Below the pieces are notes generated by a model. It saw only the letters and a program-made list of their open reading frames with translations, made no database searches and had not been told where the DNA came from. From Gordonia amarae NBRC 15530 (GTDB lineage Bacteria > Actinomycetota > Actinomycetes > Mycobacteriales > Mycobacteriaceae): 64,000 bases of DNA. Shown here piece by piece: positions 1 to 9,300 of the stretch. The position numbers and the translations under genes are program-made. Within the stretch, counting starts at the first letter, position 1, and each line of letters starts with the position of its first letter. The DNA lies in NCBI RefSeq assembly GCF_000241345.1, contig NZ_BAED01000051.1, positions 1 to 64,000 of the forward strand, written 5' to 3'.

Positions 1-1
1 C

Positions 2-1033
2 GTCGATCTCACCCCGGCAGGGCTGGAGCGGGTGTTCTTCTGCGACTCGGGTTCGGTGTCGGTGGAGGTGGCCGCCAAGATGGCCATCCAGTACTGGCGC
101 AGCCGCGGCCGCGGGGAGCGCACCCGACTGCTCACCTGGCGCGGCGGCTACCACGGCGACACCCTCACCCCGATGAGCGTGTGCGATCCCGACGGCGGCA
201 TGCACGCGATGTGGCGGTCGGTGCTGCCCTCGCAGATCTTCGTTCCCGAACCACCCGCGATCGGTGCCGGCGATGCCGCGCTGGAGGCATACGTTGCCCT
301 TCTCGACGACGCGATCGGTTCGCACGCAGATGAATTGGCGGCGGTCATCGTCGAGCCCGTGGTGCAGGGCGCCGGCGGCATGCGCTTTCACGACCCGCGT
401 CTGCTGCGCCGGCTGCGCGAGCTCTGCGACGCCCACGAGGTGCTGCTGATCTTCGACGAGATCGCCACCGGATTCGGCCGCACCGGAGAGCTTTTCGCGG
501 CGGACCACGCCCGAGTCGCCCCCGACATCATGTGCGTCGGCAAGGCGCTCACGGGTGGCTATCTCACTCTTGCAGCGACGCTGTGCACCCCCCGGATCGC
601 CGAGACCATCAGCGCAGGGGAGGCCGGTGGCCTCGCGCACGGCCCCACCTTCATGGCCAATCCGCTCGCCTGCGCGGTGGCCGTGGCCTCCATCGACCTG
701 CTGCTCGACTCGCCGTGGCGCGAGAACATCGCACGCATCTCGTCCGGGCTCGCCGCCGGTCTCGAACCGCTGCGCGAGGCACCCGGCGTGCGCGACGTGC
801 GGGTGTTCGGGGCGATCGGGGTGGTCCAGCTCAACGAACCCGTCGACATGGCCGTGACCACCCGCGCCGCCGTCGACGCCGGCGTTTGGCTGCGCCCGTT
901 CCGCGACCTCATCTACACCATGCCGCCGTTCCTGTGCACCGACGACGACATCGCCACGATCTGCGCGGGCATCACCGCGGCGGCCACGGCGCGGCACCGG
1001 CTGGTGTCGCTGTCCCAGGGAGAGAACCGATGA
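2..1033 (+). CDS. bioA: Adenosylmethionine-8-amino-7-oxononanoate aminotransferase BioA (5' end outside window)
   Basis: PLP-dependent class III aminotransferase that makes 7,8-diaminononanoate from KAPA with SAM as amino donor, a late step of biotin synthesis in the cytoplasm. The open frame runs in from the window edge, so roughly the first quarter is missing. Visible marks are [21 protein letters not shown] (PLP phosphate region), the YHGDT segment, [13 protein letters not shown], and CVGKALTGG, whose Lys (bases 542-544) should hold PLP. The stop TGA overlaps the bioF ATG (ATGA), so the two are translationally coupled. Family assignment is secure from motifs and from the bioF-bioD-bioB neighbours. 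Confidence 0.95.
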   Translation, partial: VDLTPAGLERVFFCDSGSVSVEVAAKMAIQYWRSRGRGERTRLLTWRGGYHGDTLTPMSVCDPDGGMHAMWRSVLPSQIFVPEPPAIGAGDAALEAYVALLDDAIGSHADELAAVIVEPVVQGAGGMRFHDPRLLRRLRELCDAHEVLLIFDEIATGFGRTGELFAADHARVAPDIMCVGKALTGGYLTLAATLCTPRIAETISAGEAGGLAHGPTFMANPLACAVAVASIDLLLDSPWRENIARISSGLAAGLEPLREAPGVRDVRVFGAIGVVQLNEPVDMAVTTRAAVDAGVWLRPFRDLIYTMPPFLCTDDDIATICAGITAAATARHRLVSLSQGENR

Positions 1034-2217
1034 CCACAGCCACGCCCAGTCACCTGCACAGCGCGGGTCCGGACCTCGGCGACGCCTTGTCCTGGCTCAC
1101 CGACGCCGCGGTCGCCCGCGCCGACGCCGGACTGCACAGAGACCCCTACGTCCGGGACTCGGCCGCACCGCTGATCAACCTCGCCTCCAATGACTATCTG
1201 GGCCTGAGCACCCACCCCGACGTCATCGCCGGCGCCCACGCGGCCCTCGACGAATGGGGCACCGGATCGACGTCGTCGCGGCTGGTCTGCGGGACCACCC
1301 GGCTGCACGCCGACCTCGAAGACGAACTCGCCGACTTCCTCGGCACACCCGCCGCGCTCGTCTTCTCCTCCGGCTACCTCGCCAACGTCGGCGCCATCAC
1401 CGCGCTCGCCGGACGTGGCAGCCTGATCGTCAGCGACACCGGCACCCACGCCTCGCTCATCGACGGCTGCCGGCTGTCGCGGGCCCGTGTCGTGGTCGTC
1501 GAGCGCGGCGATCATGCGGCCGTGCGCGCCGCGCTCGCCGGACGTACCGAACCACGCGCGCTCGTCGTCACCGACTCGATCTACTCCGTCGACGGAGAGC
1601 CCGCACCGATCCGTGAGCTCTACGCCGCCGCCCACGACCACGGTGCCGCGCTGCTGGTCGACGAGGCGCACGCGCTCGGTGTCCGTGGACCCGGCGGCGC
1701 CGGTCTGGTGGCCGAGTGCGGACTCGCCGGTGCCCGCGATCTGGTGGTCACGGGGGTGCTGTCCAAGTCGTTCGGCTCGCAGGGCGGGCTGGTCGCCGGC
1801 AGTGCGGTGCTGCGTGACCATCTCATCGACACCGCCCGCACCTTCATCTTCGACACCGGTCTGAATCCGGCCGCGGCGGGCGCCGCGCTCGCCGCCCTGC
1901 GGGTGCTGCGGGCCGATCCCGGATACCCGGACCGGCTGCGCGCCAACGTGATCCGGCTCGCCCGGCGCTGCGGTGCCCCCACTCCGTCGGCCGCGGTGAT
2001 CTCGCTGATCGTGGGCGACCCGCAACCGGCGGTCGCCGCCGCACAGGCCTGCCGCGACAGGGGAGTGCTCGTCGGCTGCTTCCGGCCGCCGTCGGTCGAG
2101 CCGGGCACCTCGCGGCTGCGGCTGACGGTGCGCGCCGACCTCGACGACGCCACCGTCGACCACGTCGGCGACGTGGTGCTGGAGTCGCTGCGCGAGGTTG
2201 GGGCACAGATCCGATGA
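1030..2217 (+). CDS. bioF: 8-amino-7-oxononanoate synthase BioF
   Basis: Alpha-oxoamine synthase (PLP, fold type I) that condenses pimeloyl-thioester with L-alanine to give KAPA. The 395-residue length is normal. Visible are [16 protein letters not shown] near the N terminus, the glycine-rich [27 protein letters not shown], and the PLP lysine K246 in [12 protein letters not shown]. The start is set by the ATGA overlap with bioA. The frame is open far upstream, but that part is a shadow of bioA. It is the second gene of the bioA-F-D-B operon and overlaps bioD by 4 bp. Confidence 0.96.
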   Translation: MTTATPSHLHSAGPDLGDALSWLTDAAVARADAGLHRDPYVRDSAAPLINLASNDYLGLSTHPDVIAGAHAALDEWGTGSTSSRLVCGTTRLHADLEDELADFLGTPAALVFSSGYLANVGAITALAGRGSLIVSDTGTHASLIDGCRLSRARVVVVERGDHAAVRAALAGRTEPRALVVTDSIYSVDGEPAPIRELYAAAHDHGAALLVDEAHALGVRGPGGAGLVAECGLAGARDLVVTGVLSKSFGSQGGLVAGSAVLRDHLIDTARTFIFDTGLNPAAAGAALAALRVLRADPGYPDRLRANVIRLARRCGAPTPSAAVISLIVGDPQPAVAAAQACRDRGVLVGCFRPPSVEPGTSRLRLTVRADLDDATVDHVGDVVLESLREVGAQIR

Positions 2218-3128
2218 CCGGAAGGATCCTCGCGGTCACCGGTACGTCCACCGACGTCGGAAAGACCGTCGCCACAGCGGCACTGGCCGCGGTCGCACGG
2301 GGTTCGGTGGCCGTCTGCAAGCCGGTCCAGACCGGGATGCCGCCCGGTGAGCCCGGCGACCTCGCCGCCGTCGAATCCCTGGCCGGACCGGTCACCACCG
2401 CCGAATGCGCCCGCTATCCCGAGCCGCTCGCACCCGAGACCGCAGCGCGGCGGGCCGGTGCCGAGCCTGTCGCCCTGCGCACGATCGTGGACACGGTCGC
2501 CGGACTGGCCGGCGACCACGACCTCACCCTCGTCGAAGGCGCGGGCGGGGTCCTGGTGCGGTTGGCCGAGAACCTGACCCTGCTCGACGTGGCCGGCGCG
2601 GTGGCCGCGGACGTCGTCGTGGTCGTTCAGGCGGGGCTCGGCGCCCTCAACCACGCAGAACTGACCGTCGACGCGATCCGCGCCCACGGCCTGACCGTCG
2701 CAGGTCTGGTCATCGGCTCCTGGCCGGCCGAACCCGACCTGGCGATGATCTGCAACCGCGACGACCTGCCCCGGCTCACCGGCGTGCCGGTGATCGCGGT
2801 CATCCCCGCCGGCGCCGGCTCGCTCACCCCCGACGAGTTCCGTGCTGCCGCCCCCACCTGGTTCGACCCGGAATGGGCCGCCGCCCATCGCGACCTCCAT
2901 CGTGATCCGGCGGTAGGGCGCGACCCCCATCTTGATCCCCGAGGCCGGCGCGACTCCCACCTTGATCCCCGAGGCCGAAGCGACGAAGGAGCGAGGGTCA
3001 CGAGGGGTCCGGCGACCCGACCACCTGACCCGACCCGCGCGGCACCGACAACGACAGCACCTGCCCCCGCGCCACCGACCACAGCAACACCCACAGACCA
3101 CCCCACCATGACAGGAGTTCCCTCGTGA
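2214..3128 (+). CDS. bioD: Dethiobiotin synthetase BioD with an unusual repeat-derived C-terminal tail
   Basis: ATP-dependent carboxylase closing the ureido ring of dethiobiotin. The P-loop [10 protein letters not shown] (residues 9-18), the substrate segment VCKPVQTG and VEGAGGVLV are all present. The enzymatic core ends near residue 225, which is the usual BioD length, but the frame continues for 79 more residues. The first 30 are three imperfect 10-residue units (RDxHxDPxxR type), and the rest is rich in Pro, Thr and Ala (for example [16 protein letters not shown]). The tail lies in a 30-bp tandem DNA repeat and looks like captured intergenic sequence. ATGA overlap with bioF; the stop overlaps the bioB GTG. 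Core function is sure; any role for the tail is unknown. Confidence 0.93.
   Translation: MTGRILAVTGTSTDVGKTVATAALAAVARGSVAVCKPVQTGMPPGEPGDLAAVESLAGPVTTAECARYPEPLAPETAARRAGAEPVALRTIVDTVAGLAGDHDLTLVEGAGGVLVRLAENLTLLDVAGAVAADVVVVVQAGLGALNHAELTVDAIRAHGLTVAGLVIGSWPAEPDLAMICNRDDLPRLTGVPVIAVIPAGAGSLTPDEFRAAAPTWFDPEWAAAHRDLHRDPAVGRDPHLDPRGRRDSHLDPRGRSDEGARVTRGPATRPPDPTRAAPTTTAPAPAPPTTATPTDHPTMTGVPS
2889..2978. repeat. Three imperfect 30-bp tandem repeats inside the 3' part of bioD
   Basis: Units at 2889-2918, 2919-2948 and 2949-2978 all begin CGCGAC and share a TGATCC core. Units 2 and 3 differ at only three or four positions. The array is followed at 2979-3010 by a stretch rich in GCGACGAAGGAGCGAGG, of the same style as the element after nadC. 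Because the unit is a multiple of three, the bioD frame stays open through it. Confidence 0.85.
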
Positions 3129-4180
3129 CCCAGGCACCCGTCCGACCCGACGACACCACCGACGACATCGCCGGCAGCACCCCGGCGGGCGACATCCTCG
3201 ACATCGCCCGCGAGCAGGTGCTCGAGCGCGGCGATGCCCTCGACTACGACCAGGTCCTGCAGGTCCTGCGTCTGCCCGACGACCGGCTGCCCGAACTGCT
3301 GCAGGTCGCCCACGACGTGCGCATGCAGTGGTGCGGTCCCGAGGTAGAGGTCGAGGGCATCATCTCCCTCAAGACCGGCGGCTGCCCGGAGGACTGCCAC
3401 TTCTGCTCGCAGTCGGGTCTGTTCGAATCGCCGGTGCGCACCGCCTGGATCGACATCCCGTCGCTGGTGGAGGCCGCCAAGCAGACCGCCAAGACCGGCG
3501 CCACCGAGTTCTGTATTGTCGCCGCCGTCCGCGGCCCGGACAAGCGTCTGCTCAGCCAGGTGGCCGCGGGCATCGAGGCCATCCGCAACGAGGTCGACAT
3601 CCAGATCGCCTGCAGCCTCGGCATGCTCACCCAGGAACAGGTCGACCAGCTCGCGGCGATGGGGGTGCACCGCTACAACCACAACCTCGAAACCGCCAAG
3701 TCGCACTTCACCAACGTCGTCACCACCCACACCTGGGAGGAGCGCTGGGACACCCTGCGGATGGTGCGCGAGGCCGGTATGGAGGTGTGCTGTGGCGGCA
3801 TCCTCGGCATGGGTGAAAGCCTGGAACAGCGCGCCGAGTTCGCCACGCAGCTCGCGCAGCTCGAACCCGACGAGGTGCCATTGAACTTCCTCAACCCGCG
3901 CCCCGGCACCCCGTTCGGCGACCTCGACGTGCTGCCGGCCTCGGAGGCGCTCAAGGCGGTGGCCGCGTTCCGGCTCGCCCTGCCGCGCACCATCCTGCGG
4001 TTCGCCGGCGGCCGCGAGATCACCCTCGGCGACCTCGGCGCCAAGCAGGGCATCCTCGGCGGCATCAACGCCGTCATCGTCGGCAACTACCTGACCACCC
4101 TCGGCCGTCCCGCCGAGGACGATCTCGATCTGCTCGTCGATCTGTCGATGCCGATCAAGACGCTCAACGACACCCTCTAG
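3125..4180 (+). CDS. bioB: Biotin synthase BioB
   Basis: Radical-SAM enzyme inserting sulfur into dethiobiotin. The SAM-cluster motif CPEDCHFC places its ligands at C87, C91 and C94. [27 protein letters not shown] and FLNPRPGTP are classic BioB segments. It has 351 residues. The start is GTG at 3125, overlapping the bioD stop (GTGA). A bsaP homologue follows 59 bp later, which fits mycobacterial BioB being dependent on that helper. Confidence 0.97.
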   Translation: MTQAPVRPDDTTDDIAGSTPAGDILDIAREQVLERGDALDYDQVLQVLRLPDDRLPELLQVAHDVRMQWCGPEVEVEGIISLKTGGCPEDCHFCSQSGLFESPVRTAWIDIPSLVEAAKQTAKTGATEFCIVAAVRGPDKRLLSQVAAGIEAIRNEVDIQIACSLGMLTQEQVDQLAAMGVHRYNHNLETAKSHFTNVVTTHTWEERWDTLRMVREAGMEVCCGGILGMGESLEQRAEFATQLAQLEPDEVPLNFLNPRPGTPFGDLDVLPASEALKAVAAFRLALPRTILRFAGGREITLGDLGAKQGILGGINAVIVGNYLTTLGRPAEDDLDLLVDLSMPIKTLNDTL

Positions 4181-4226
4181 TGGCCGGGGTACCGGGCGGC
4201 GGGGAGGGATCACTCGCCGCGGACAC

Positions 4227-4232
4227 TAGAGT
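4227..4232 (+). promoter_or_regulatory. Candidate -10 box of a leaderless bsaP transcript
   Basis: TAGAGT lies 7 nt before the ATG at 4240, the spacing expected if transcription starts at or next to the start codon. No Shine-Dalgarno sequence precedes the ATG. bsaP may thus have its own promoter besides read-through from bioB. Confidence 0.5.
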
Positions 4233-4239
4233 GGCGGAC

Positions 4240-4545
4240 ATGGTCGACACGCCACGCCGCAGGCGTACGGTCCCGCGCGGGCCGTCCGCTCCCGGTGCCA
4301 CGACGCCGGAACTCGACATCCCCGGACCGCTCGCCGAGCCGTGCAGGTTCGGCGTCTACACCGGTATCGAGCTGGAGCTGCAGTCTCCCGACGCGATCCC
4401 GCCGGCCGCCCGGCTCGGGCTCGAACCGCCGCGGTTCTGCGGGCAGTGCGGGCGCCGCATGGTGGTGCAGGTGCGGCCCGACGGATGGTCGGCGCGGTGC
4501 TCGCGGCACGGTGCGGTCGACTCGACGGAAATGTATCGCCGATGA
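4240..4545 (+). CDS. bsaP: Biotin synthase auxiliary protein BsaP
   Basis: Small Cys-containing protein of 101 residues, homologous by position and motif to mycobacterial Rv1590/BsaP, which BioB needs to turn dethiobiotin into biotin. Conserved features are [12 protein letters not shown], the knuckle FCGQCGRRM and a final WSARCSRHG, giving four cysteines and a His that could bind a metal or cluster. The frame is open from GTG 4180, but ATG 4240 is preferred because a TAnnnT box sits 7 nt upstream and the extra N-terminal residues are low complexity. The stop overlaps the next ATG (ATGA). Role taken from the mycobacterial literature and synteny. Confidence 0.85.
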   Translation: MVDTPRRRRTVPRGPSAPGATTPELDIPGPLAEPCRFGVYTGIELELQSPDAIPPAARLGLEPPRFCGQCGRRMVVQVRPDGWSARCSRHGAVDSTEMYRR

Positions 4546-5138
4546 CGGCGGTGCCCACCGCTGCGGGTACCGACTCCCGGCCGCCGCGATCGGCGTTGTT
4601 CGCGGTGGCCTGCGGCGTCACCCTGCTGGGTGCCGTGGCGGGTGCAGTGTGGGCGATGGTCACGCCGACCGTCACCGGCCGGGTGCTGTCGGACAAATAC
4701 GCCGAGATCATCGGCGGTGGTGATTCGGCCGAGTACGAGTCGATGGCCTGGCTGGCCGTGCTGCTGTTCGTGTACGGCTTTGTCGCCGCGACGGTGTCCT
4801 GGCTGGCGGCGCGCCCGTGGCGTGGGCCTGCCGGTTTCGCGACGCTCGGTGCGGCGACCGTCGCCGGGTCGGTGGTCGCGTCGGTCGTGGGCGACCGGAT
4901 GACCGCCTGGCGTTTCGATGACCCGAAGTCGTTGCCGGTCGGGGCCACGTACAAGTTCGGCGCCGACCTCTACGACGACCGCTGGTGGACGCTGATCCCG
5001 TCGCCGTGGGTGCTGCTGGTGTGTGGGCCGTTCACCGCCACGCTGCTGTATCTCGTGTTCACCCTGTCCACCGCCGAGCCGGATCTGGGGGTCGGGGATC
5101 TGCCCCAAGAGCAGGCGGAGACGGTGCCGGCGGTCTGA
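4542..5138 (+). CDS. DUF2567 family membrane protein
   Basis: 198-residue integral membrane protein with four predicted helices: [43 protein letters not shown], a Gly/Ala-rich helix near residue 105, and [19 protein letters not shown] conserved soluble stretch ([24 protein letters not shown]) lies between the last two. It matches the protein that follows bsaP in mycobacteria (Rv1591-like). ATG 4542 overlaps the bsaP stop (ATGA); the longer open frame upstream is a shadow of bsaP. Function unknown; constant linkage to biotin genes is the only hint. Confidence 0.8.
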   Translation: MTAVPTAAGTDSRPPRSALFAVACGVTLLGAVAGAVWAMVTPTVTGRVLSDKYAEIIGGGDSAEYESMAWLAVLLFVYGFVAATVSWLAARPWRGPAGFATLGAATVAGSVVASVVGDRMTAWRFDDPKSLPVGATYKFGADLYDDRWWTLIPSPWVLLVCGPFTATLLYLVFTLSTAEPDLGVGDLPQEQAETVPAV

Positions 5139-5149
5139 CCCTCAGCCGG

Positions 5150-5920
5150 TCACATCGGGGGACGCAGCGTCGCGAATTCGTCGGTCACCCGCAGTTCGGA
5201 TTCGGCGAATCGGTACAACGCCGGCGGACGCCCACCGCTGCGGCCGGTCTTGCGGACCGTTCCGGTGGCCACCACCACCGCCCGGCGCGACAGCACCCGC
5301 AGCAGGTTCGTTGTGTCGACGGTGTATCCGAGTGCGGCGCAATAAATTTCGGAAAGTTCTGACATGGCGAACTGTTCCGGCGCCAGCGCGAAGGCGATAT
5401 TGGTGTACGAGAGTTTGGCGGCCAGCCGGTGCCGCGCCGCGTCCACGATCTCGCCGTGATCGTAGGCGAGGGGCAGGGCGACAGGATCGAGGCCGTCGAT
5501 CGGTACCCAGGCGGCGCCGTCTGGCAGCCGGGTGTCCGCATCGCTGGGCAGCAGTCCCAGATACGTCGACGCGATCGTGCGGGTGCCGGGCACCCGGTGC
5601 GGTGCGGAAAACACCGATAACTGTTCGATGTGGGCCAGTCCCGCGACGTCGAGGTCGTCGGCGATGTGCCGTTTCGCGCTCTGCGCCAGAGTTTCCTCGG
5701 TGCCGACGTCGCCACCGGGGAGTGTGCGCCAGGCGCCGGGGCTCGTTGAGCCGTCGGGAGTGCGCAGCAGGACGCAGAGGGTGGGGGTGTCGTCAGCTCC
5801 GGCGGTGCGGACCTGGAACACCGCGCTGAGCACCTCGACCCGCAACGGTTCGCCGGGAGTGGCCGGGGCGTGCTGTGCCGGATGATCGCCGGCCGGCGGG
5901 GGTGCGGGCTCATCCGGCAT
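5150..5920 (-). CDS. nrtR: NrtR-type Nudix-related transcriptional regulator of NAD synthesis
   Basis: 256-residue protein with an N-terminal Nudix fold and a C-terminal winged helix. The Nudix box (LPGGDVGTEETLAQSAKRHI) has lost the catalytic REUxEE pattern, as in NrtR regulators that sense NAD metabolites instead of hydrolysing them. The C-terminal part (FAMSELSEIYCAALGYTVDTTN, GRPPALYRF) matches the NrtR DNA-binding region. In mycobacteria this gene neighbours nadA and represses nadABC. Here it is separated from nadA only by an esterase, and a palindrome lies before nadA. The start ATG 5920 follows a TAGAAT box by 7 nt. Confidence 0.85.
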   Translation of the reverse strand: MPDEPAPPPAGDHPAQHAPATPGEPLRVEVLSAVFQVRTAGADDTPTLCVLLRTPDGSTSPGAWRTLPGGDVGTEETLAQSAKRHIADDLDVAGLAHIEQLSVFSAPHRVPGTRTIASTYLGLLPSDADTRLPDGAAWVPIDGLDPVALPLAYDHGEIVDAARHRLAAKLSYTNIAFALAPEQFAMSELSEIYCAALGYTVDTTNLLRVLSRRAVVVATGTVRKTGRSGGRPPALYRFAESELRVTDEFATLRPPM

Positions 5921-5927
5921 GGCGTCG

Positions 5928-5933
5928 ATTCTA
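5928..5933 (-). promoter_or_regulatory. Candidate -10 box of a leaderless nrtR transcript
   Basis: Read on the minus strand this is TAGAAT, 7 nt before the nrtR ATG at 5920, with no Shine-Dalgarno sequence between. Confidence 0.5.
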
Positions 5934-5984
5934 GGGGCAGGTGTGCTGTTCCCGGTGTGCTGCCGAGGTCGGCGGGTCGGGCGG

Positions 5985-6998
5985 TCAGGCGCCGATGGCC
6001 CGCGCGATCCGTGGCCAGGAGGCCTTCATGTCCGCGCTGAACAGACCCCAGGAGTGCGATCCGTGCCGCCGTGACACGAAAGTATGTCCGATGCCGAGCC
6101 GATGCAGCCGCGCCGACATCGCCGCGGTGCAGTCCCGGGTCACCGCCTCGATGATGCCACCGCCGGCCAGCCCGGCGAGCCTGTCGGTGATCCGCCCGTC
6201 GATCCGGCCTGGGACACCGGAAGCCGCCGACAGGAAGATCGTCTTGCCGCGGAGTTTGCCGGCGTTGCCGATCGGGTCGTGGGCCGCCCAGCGCGGGCCG
6301 GGTGGTCCCCATAGGTTGCCGACGTTGCCGCCCTCCCGGGTCACCATCGCCACCACCGCGGCGCCGCCCAGCGGGTTGGCGGTCCCGGGGCATCCGCTGT
6401 ACGACGCGACCGCGCGGTACAGCCACGGCGCCTGGGTGGCCAGGTCGAGCGCGGGCCCGCCGGACATGGACACGCCGCTGATCGCATTGACACCGGTGCC
6501 GTTCATGGTGCGGTTGACCAGCGGTGGCAGTTCCCGGGTCAGGTATGTCTGCCACTTGTTGCGGCCCAGGACCGGGTCGTCGTGATCCCAGTCGGTGAAC
6601 AGGCTGCCCCGGCCGCCGATCGGCATGACCACGTTGACTCGTTTGCCGGCGAAGAACTGCCTGATGTGGGTGTTGTCGTACCAGGAAATGCCGTCTTCGG
6701 CGCCGCCGACCCCGGGCAGCATGTAGAAGACCGGGGCGTACGGTTTGCCCGGCAGATGCAGCACCCGGTTGCGGATGACCTTCTTCATCGACGGCGAATA
6801 CACCGACAACATCGATTCGCGGGGTGAGCGGTCGTCGACGGAGACGACCCGGGCGGCGTCGGCGTCGCCGGGTACCACGGCGAGTCCGGCCCCGATCGCC
6901 GCCACCATCGCGACGGCGAGCGCCGCAGATCTCGGGAACCTTCGGGGTCGGTGCGGCACGGGAGGCGTCTCGGGCGGGGTAGGAGTCGTTGATTCCAT
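5985..6998 (-). CDS. Secreted antigen 85-like esterase (mycolyltransferase family)
   Basis: 337-residue alpha/beta hydrolase of the esterase D/antigen 85 group. The Arg-rich N terminus and helix AALAVAMVAAIGAGLAVVPGDADA are an export signal, so it acts at the cell envelope. Marks shared with antigen 85 proteins are VYSPSMKK, the nucleophile elbow GVSMSGG (Ser177), and the catalytic His in GSHSWGLFSADM, which parallels the GTHSWEYW segment of Ag85. In mycolate bacteria such enzymes move mycolic acids between trehalose and arabinogalactan. Whether this one transfers mycolates or only hydrolyses esters cannot be told from sequence. It is transcribed divergently from nadA. Confidence 0.82.
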   Translation of the reverse strand: MESTTPTPPETPPVPHRPRRFPRSAALAVAMVAAIGAGLAVVPGDADAARVVSVDDRSPRESMLSVYSPSMKKVIRNRVLHLPGKPYAPVFYMLPGVGGAEDGISWYDNTHIRQFFAGKRVNVVMPIGGRGSLFTDWDHDDPVLGRNKWQTYLTRELPPLVNRTMNGTGVNAISGVSMSGGPALDLATQAPWLYRAVASYSGCPGTANPLGGAAVVAMVTREGGNVGNLWGPPGPRWAAHDPIGNAGKLRGKTIFLSAASGVPGRIDGRITDRLAGLAGGGIIEAVTRDCTAAMSARLHRLGIGHTFVSRRHGSHSWGLFSADMKASWPRIARAIGA

Positions 6999-7008
6999 AC
7001 CCTCAGTC

Positions 7009-7036
7009 TCGTTACTGAAGTGACGAAAGTTAGCAA
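7009..7036 (-). promoter_or_regulatory. Candidate promoter of the antigen 85-like esterase gene
   Basis: On the minus strand TTGCTA (7036-7031) and TAACGA (7014-7009) are separated by 16 bp, just upstream of the ATG at 6998. Both hexamers deviate from consensus. Confidence 0.3.
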
Positions 7037-7132
7037 AGCTATCGGTTTGTTAGGGATCTGTGATCCTGCCGAGGGGGAGTTGGTGACCGGGGTGGGAATG
7101 GTCCGGTTGTGAGCGGTGTTACGATGAGTGGA

Positions 7133-7155
7133 GTTTTCGACCATGAGTCGAAAAC
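7133..7155. promoter_or_regulatory. Perfect inverted repeat upstream of nadA, candidate NrtR operator
   Basis: GTTTTCGAC (7133-7141) and GTCGAAAAC (7147-7155) are exact reverse complements around a 5-bp spacer. The site begins 8 bp after a TACGAT -10-like hexamer (7120-7125), so it would cover the transcription start of nadA-nadC, a position suited to repression. An NrtR-type regulator is encoded nearby. Binding by NrtR is inferred. Confidence 0.6.
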
Positions 7156-7249
7156 CCTCGGAGGGCCGGAACCGGTCAGCCGAGACACCCGCGAGTCGCG
7201 CCGCACCACGGCCGGCCCGCACCGCAGCCCTTGCTCGTGAGGAGTGACG

Positions 7250-8320
7250 ATGAGCATCACCAGCGACCGCCCGGCGACCCTGCCCGGCGCAGTGATCGAT
7301 GCCGGACTGTTCGATGCCCAGTGGGTCGACGGTCCCGGCGGCTACACCGGCGTGGAGCCCACCGCCGAGTGGGCGGAGGAGGTCCGCCGGCTGGCCCGCG
7401 CCCGGAACGCCACGCTGCTCGCCCACAACTACGAGCTGCCCGCCATCCAGGACGTCGCCGACCACGTCGGTGACTCGCTGGCGCTCTCGCGCATCGCGGC
7501 CGAGGTCGATTCAGACGAGATCGTGTTCTGCGGTGTGCACTTCATGGCCGAGACCGCCAAGATCCTCAGCCCCGACAAGCGGGTGCTGATCCCCGACGCC
7601 CGGGCCGGCTGCTCACTCGCCGACTCCATCACCGCCGACGAACTGCGCGAGTGGAAGGCCGAGTTCCCCGACGCCGTCGTCGTCTCGTACGTCAACACCA
7701 CCGCCGCGGTGAAGGGCCTGACCGACATCTGCTGCACCTCGTCCAACGCGGTCGAGGTGGTCGCGTCGATCGACCCTGACAAGGATGTGCTGTTCCTGCC
7801 GGACCAGTTCCTCGGTGCGCACGTCAAGCGCAAGACGGGCCGCGACAATATCCACATCTGGGCGGGCGAATGCCACGTCCACGCCGGCATCAACGGTGAC
7901 GAGCTCACCGCGCAGGCCGAGTCCCACCCCGACGCCGACCTGTTCATCCACCCCGAATGCGGTTGCGCCACTTCGGCCCTGTACCTGGCAGGGGAGGGTT
8001 TCGTACCCGCGGACAAGGTCAAGATCCTGTCCACCGGCGGCATGATCGACGCCGCCCGCGAGACCAAAGCCAAGCAGGTGCTGGTGGCCACCGAAATCGG
8101 CATGTTGCACCAGCTGCGCAAGGCCGCGCCGGGCATCGACTTCCAGCCGGTCAACGGCCGCGCGTCCTGCCCGTACATGAAGATGATCACCCCGGCCGCC
8201 CTGCTGCGCGCGCTGCGCGAGGGCAAAGACGAGGTGTTCGTGCCCGAGGACGTGGCCGCCAAGGCACGGCAGAGCGTCGAGCGGATGATCGCCATCGGCA
8301 ACCCGGGATCCGGGGAATGA
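7250..8320 (+). CDS. nadA: Quinolinate synthase NadA
   Basis: [4Fe-4S] enzyme condensing iminoaspartate with dihydroxyacetone phosphate to quinolinate in de novo NAD synthesis. Expected motifs are [13 protein letters not shown], the three cluster cysteines in [23 protein letters not shown] and [11 protein letters not shown], and [14 protein letters not shown] near the end. ATG 7250 is preferred over the in-frame GTG 7244 because TGAGGAG (7238-7244) is then well placed as ribosome binding site. 356 residues. The stop overlaps nadC (ATGA). The usual middle gene nadB is missing. Confidence 0.96.
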   Translation: MSITSDRPATLPGAVIDAGLFDAQWVDGPGGYTGVEPTAEWAEEVRRLARARNATLLAHNYELPAIQDVADHVGDSLALSRIAAEVDSDEIVFCGVHFMAETAKILSPDKRVLIPDARAGCSLADSITADELREWKAEFPDAVVVSYVNTTAAVKGLTDICCTSSNAVEVVASIDPDKDVLFLPDQFLGAHVKRKTGRDNIHIWAGECHVHAGINGDELTAQAESHPDADLFIHPECGCATSALYLAGEGFVPADKVKILSTGGMIDAARETKAKQVLVATEIGMLHQLRKAAPGIDFQPVNGRASCPYMKMITPAALLRALREGKDEVFVPEDVAAKARQSVERMIAIGNPGSGE

Positions 8321-9213
8321 CAGGCGCTTTCATCGGCCAGGTGGCGGCGTCGGAGCTCGGTGACCCGGTCACCGACGAGGTGCGGGCGTTGATCCGGACC
8401 GCCCTCGACGAGGATCTGCGGTACGGGCCCGACGTCACCTCGGTGGCGACGGTCCCGGCCGACGCCGTCACCGATGCCGCCATCGTCAGCCGTGGCGACG
8501 GTGTGATCGCCGGTGTCCCGGTGGTGCTTGCCGTCTTCGACGAGGTGATCGGGGCCGGTGAGTACACGGTGACCACGCAGGTCGCCGACGGCACCCGCGT
8601 CGGTCGTGGTGATGTGGTGCTCGCCGTGCACGCACCCACCCGGGCGCTGCTCACCGCCGAACGCACCGCACTCAACCTGATCTGCCATCTGTCGGGGATC
8701 GCCACCACCACCGCGCAGTGGGTGGCCGAGCTCGAAGGCACCTCGGCGAAGGTGCGCGATTCCCGAAAGACGTTGCCGGGTCTGCGTTCTCTGCAAAAGT
8801 ACGCGGTCCGCGCCGGTGGCGGTGTCAACCATCGTCTCGGTCTCGGCGATGCGGCTCTGATCAAGGACAATCACGTCGCCGCGGCCGGTTCGGTCAGTGC
8901 AGCGCTGGAAGCCGTCCGTACCGCCGCCCCCGATATCCCGGTCGAGGTGGAAGTCGACTCGTTGGGTCAGCTCGACGAGGTGCTGGAACTGAAGCCGCAG
9001 CTGGTGCTGCTCGACAACTTCGAGCCGTGGGCCACCCAGATGGCGGTGCAGCGGCGCAACACCCGCTCCCCGGAAACGAAGCTGGAGAGTTCCGGCGGCC
9101 TCACCCTCGACGTCGCCCGCGACTACGCCCGCACCGGCGTCGACTACATCGCCGTCGGCGGCCTCACCCACTCGGTCACGGTCCTCGACCTGGGCCTAGA
9201 TATCCCCACCTGA
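8317..9213 (+). CDS. nadC: Nicotinate-nucleotide pyrophosphorylase NadC
   Basis: Quinolinate phosphoribosyltransferase making nicotinate mononucleotide, CO2 and PPi. 298 residues. Recognisable segments are [29 protein letters not shown], the phosphoribosyl-binding [40 protein letters not shown] and [12 protein letters not shown]. The start ATG lies in an ATGA overlap with nadA; the frame is open further upstream as a nadA shadow. It probably shares the nadA promoter and the palindrome-based control. Confidence 0.95.
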   Translation: MTGAFIGQVAASELGDPVTDEVRALIRTALDEDLRYGPDVTSVATVPADAVTDAAIVSRGDGVIAGVPVVLAVFDEVIGAGEYTVTTQVADGTRVGRGDVVLAVHAPTRALLTAERTALNLICHLSGIATTTAQWVAELEGTSAKVRDSRKTLPGLRSLQKYAVRAGGGVNHRLGLGDAALIKDNHVAAAGSVSAALEAVRTAAPDIPVEVEVDSLGQLDEVLELKPQLVLLDNFEPWATQMAVQRRNTRSPETKLESSGGLTLDVARDYARTGVDYIAVGGLTHSVTVLDLGLDIPT

Positions 9214-9232
9214 CCCAGGTTCGGCTCACCCC

Positions 9233-9300
9233 ACCACCGCGCCCGCTCCGCCGGGGAAGCCGACCACCGCGCCCGCTCCGCCGGGGAAGCCGACCACCGC
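9233..9300. repeat. 30-bp tandem repeat downstream of nadC
   Basis: Two identical 30-bp units (9233-9262 and 9263-9292, starting ACCACCGCGCCCGCTCC) plus the first 8 bp of a third. They lie 19 bp after the nadC stop, at the edge of the accessory stretch. Confidence 0.9.

Noticed and set aside
2889..2978. CRISPR-like array
   Set aside because: Units are directly adjacent without spacers and encode part of BioD.
7429..9171. Long minus-strand frame opposite nadA-nadC that might hide nadB
   Set aside because: No flavin-binding or aspartate oxidase motif; composition is that of an antisense shadow.
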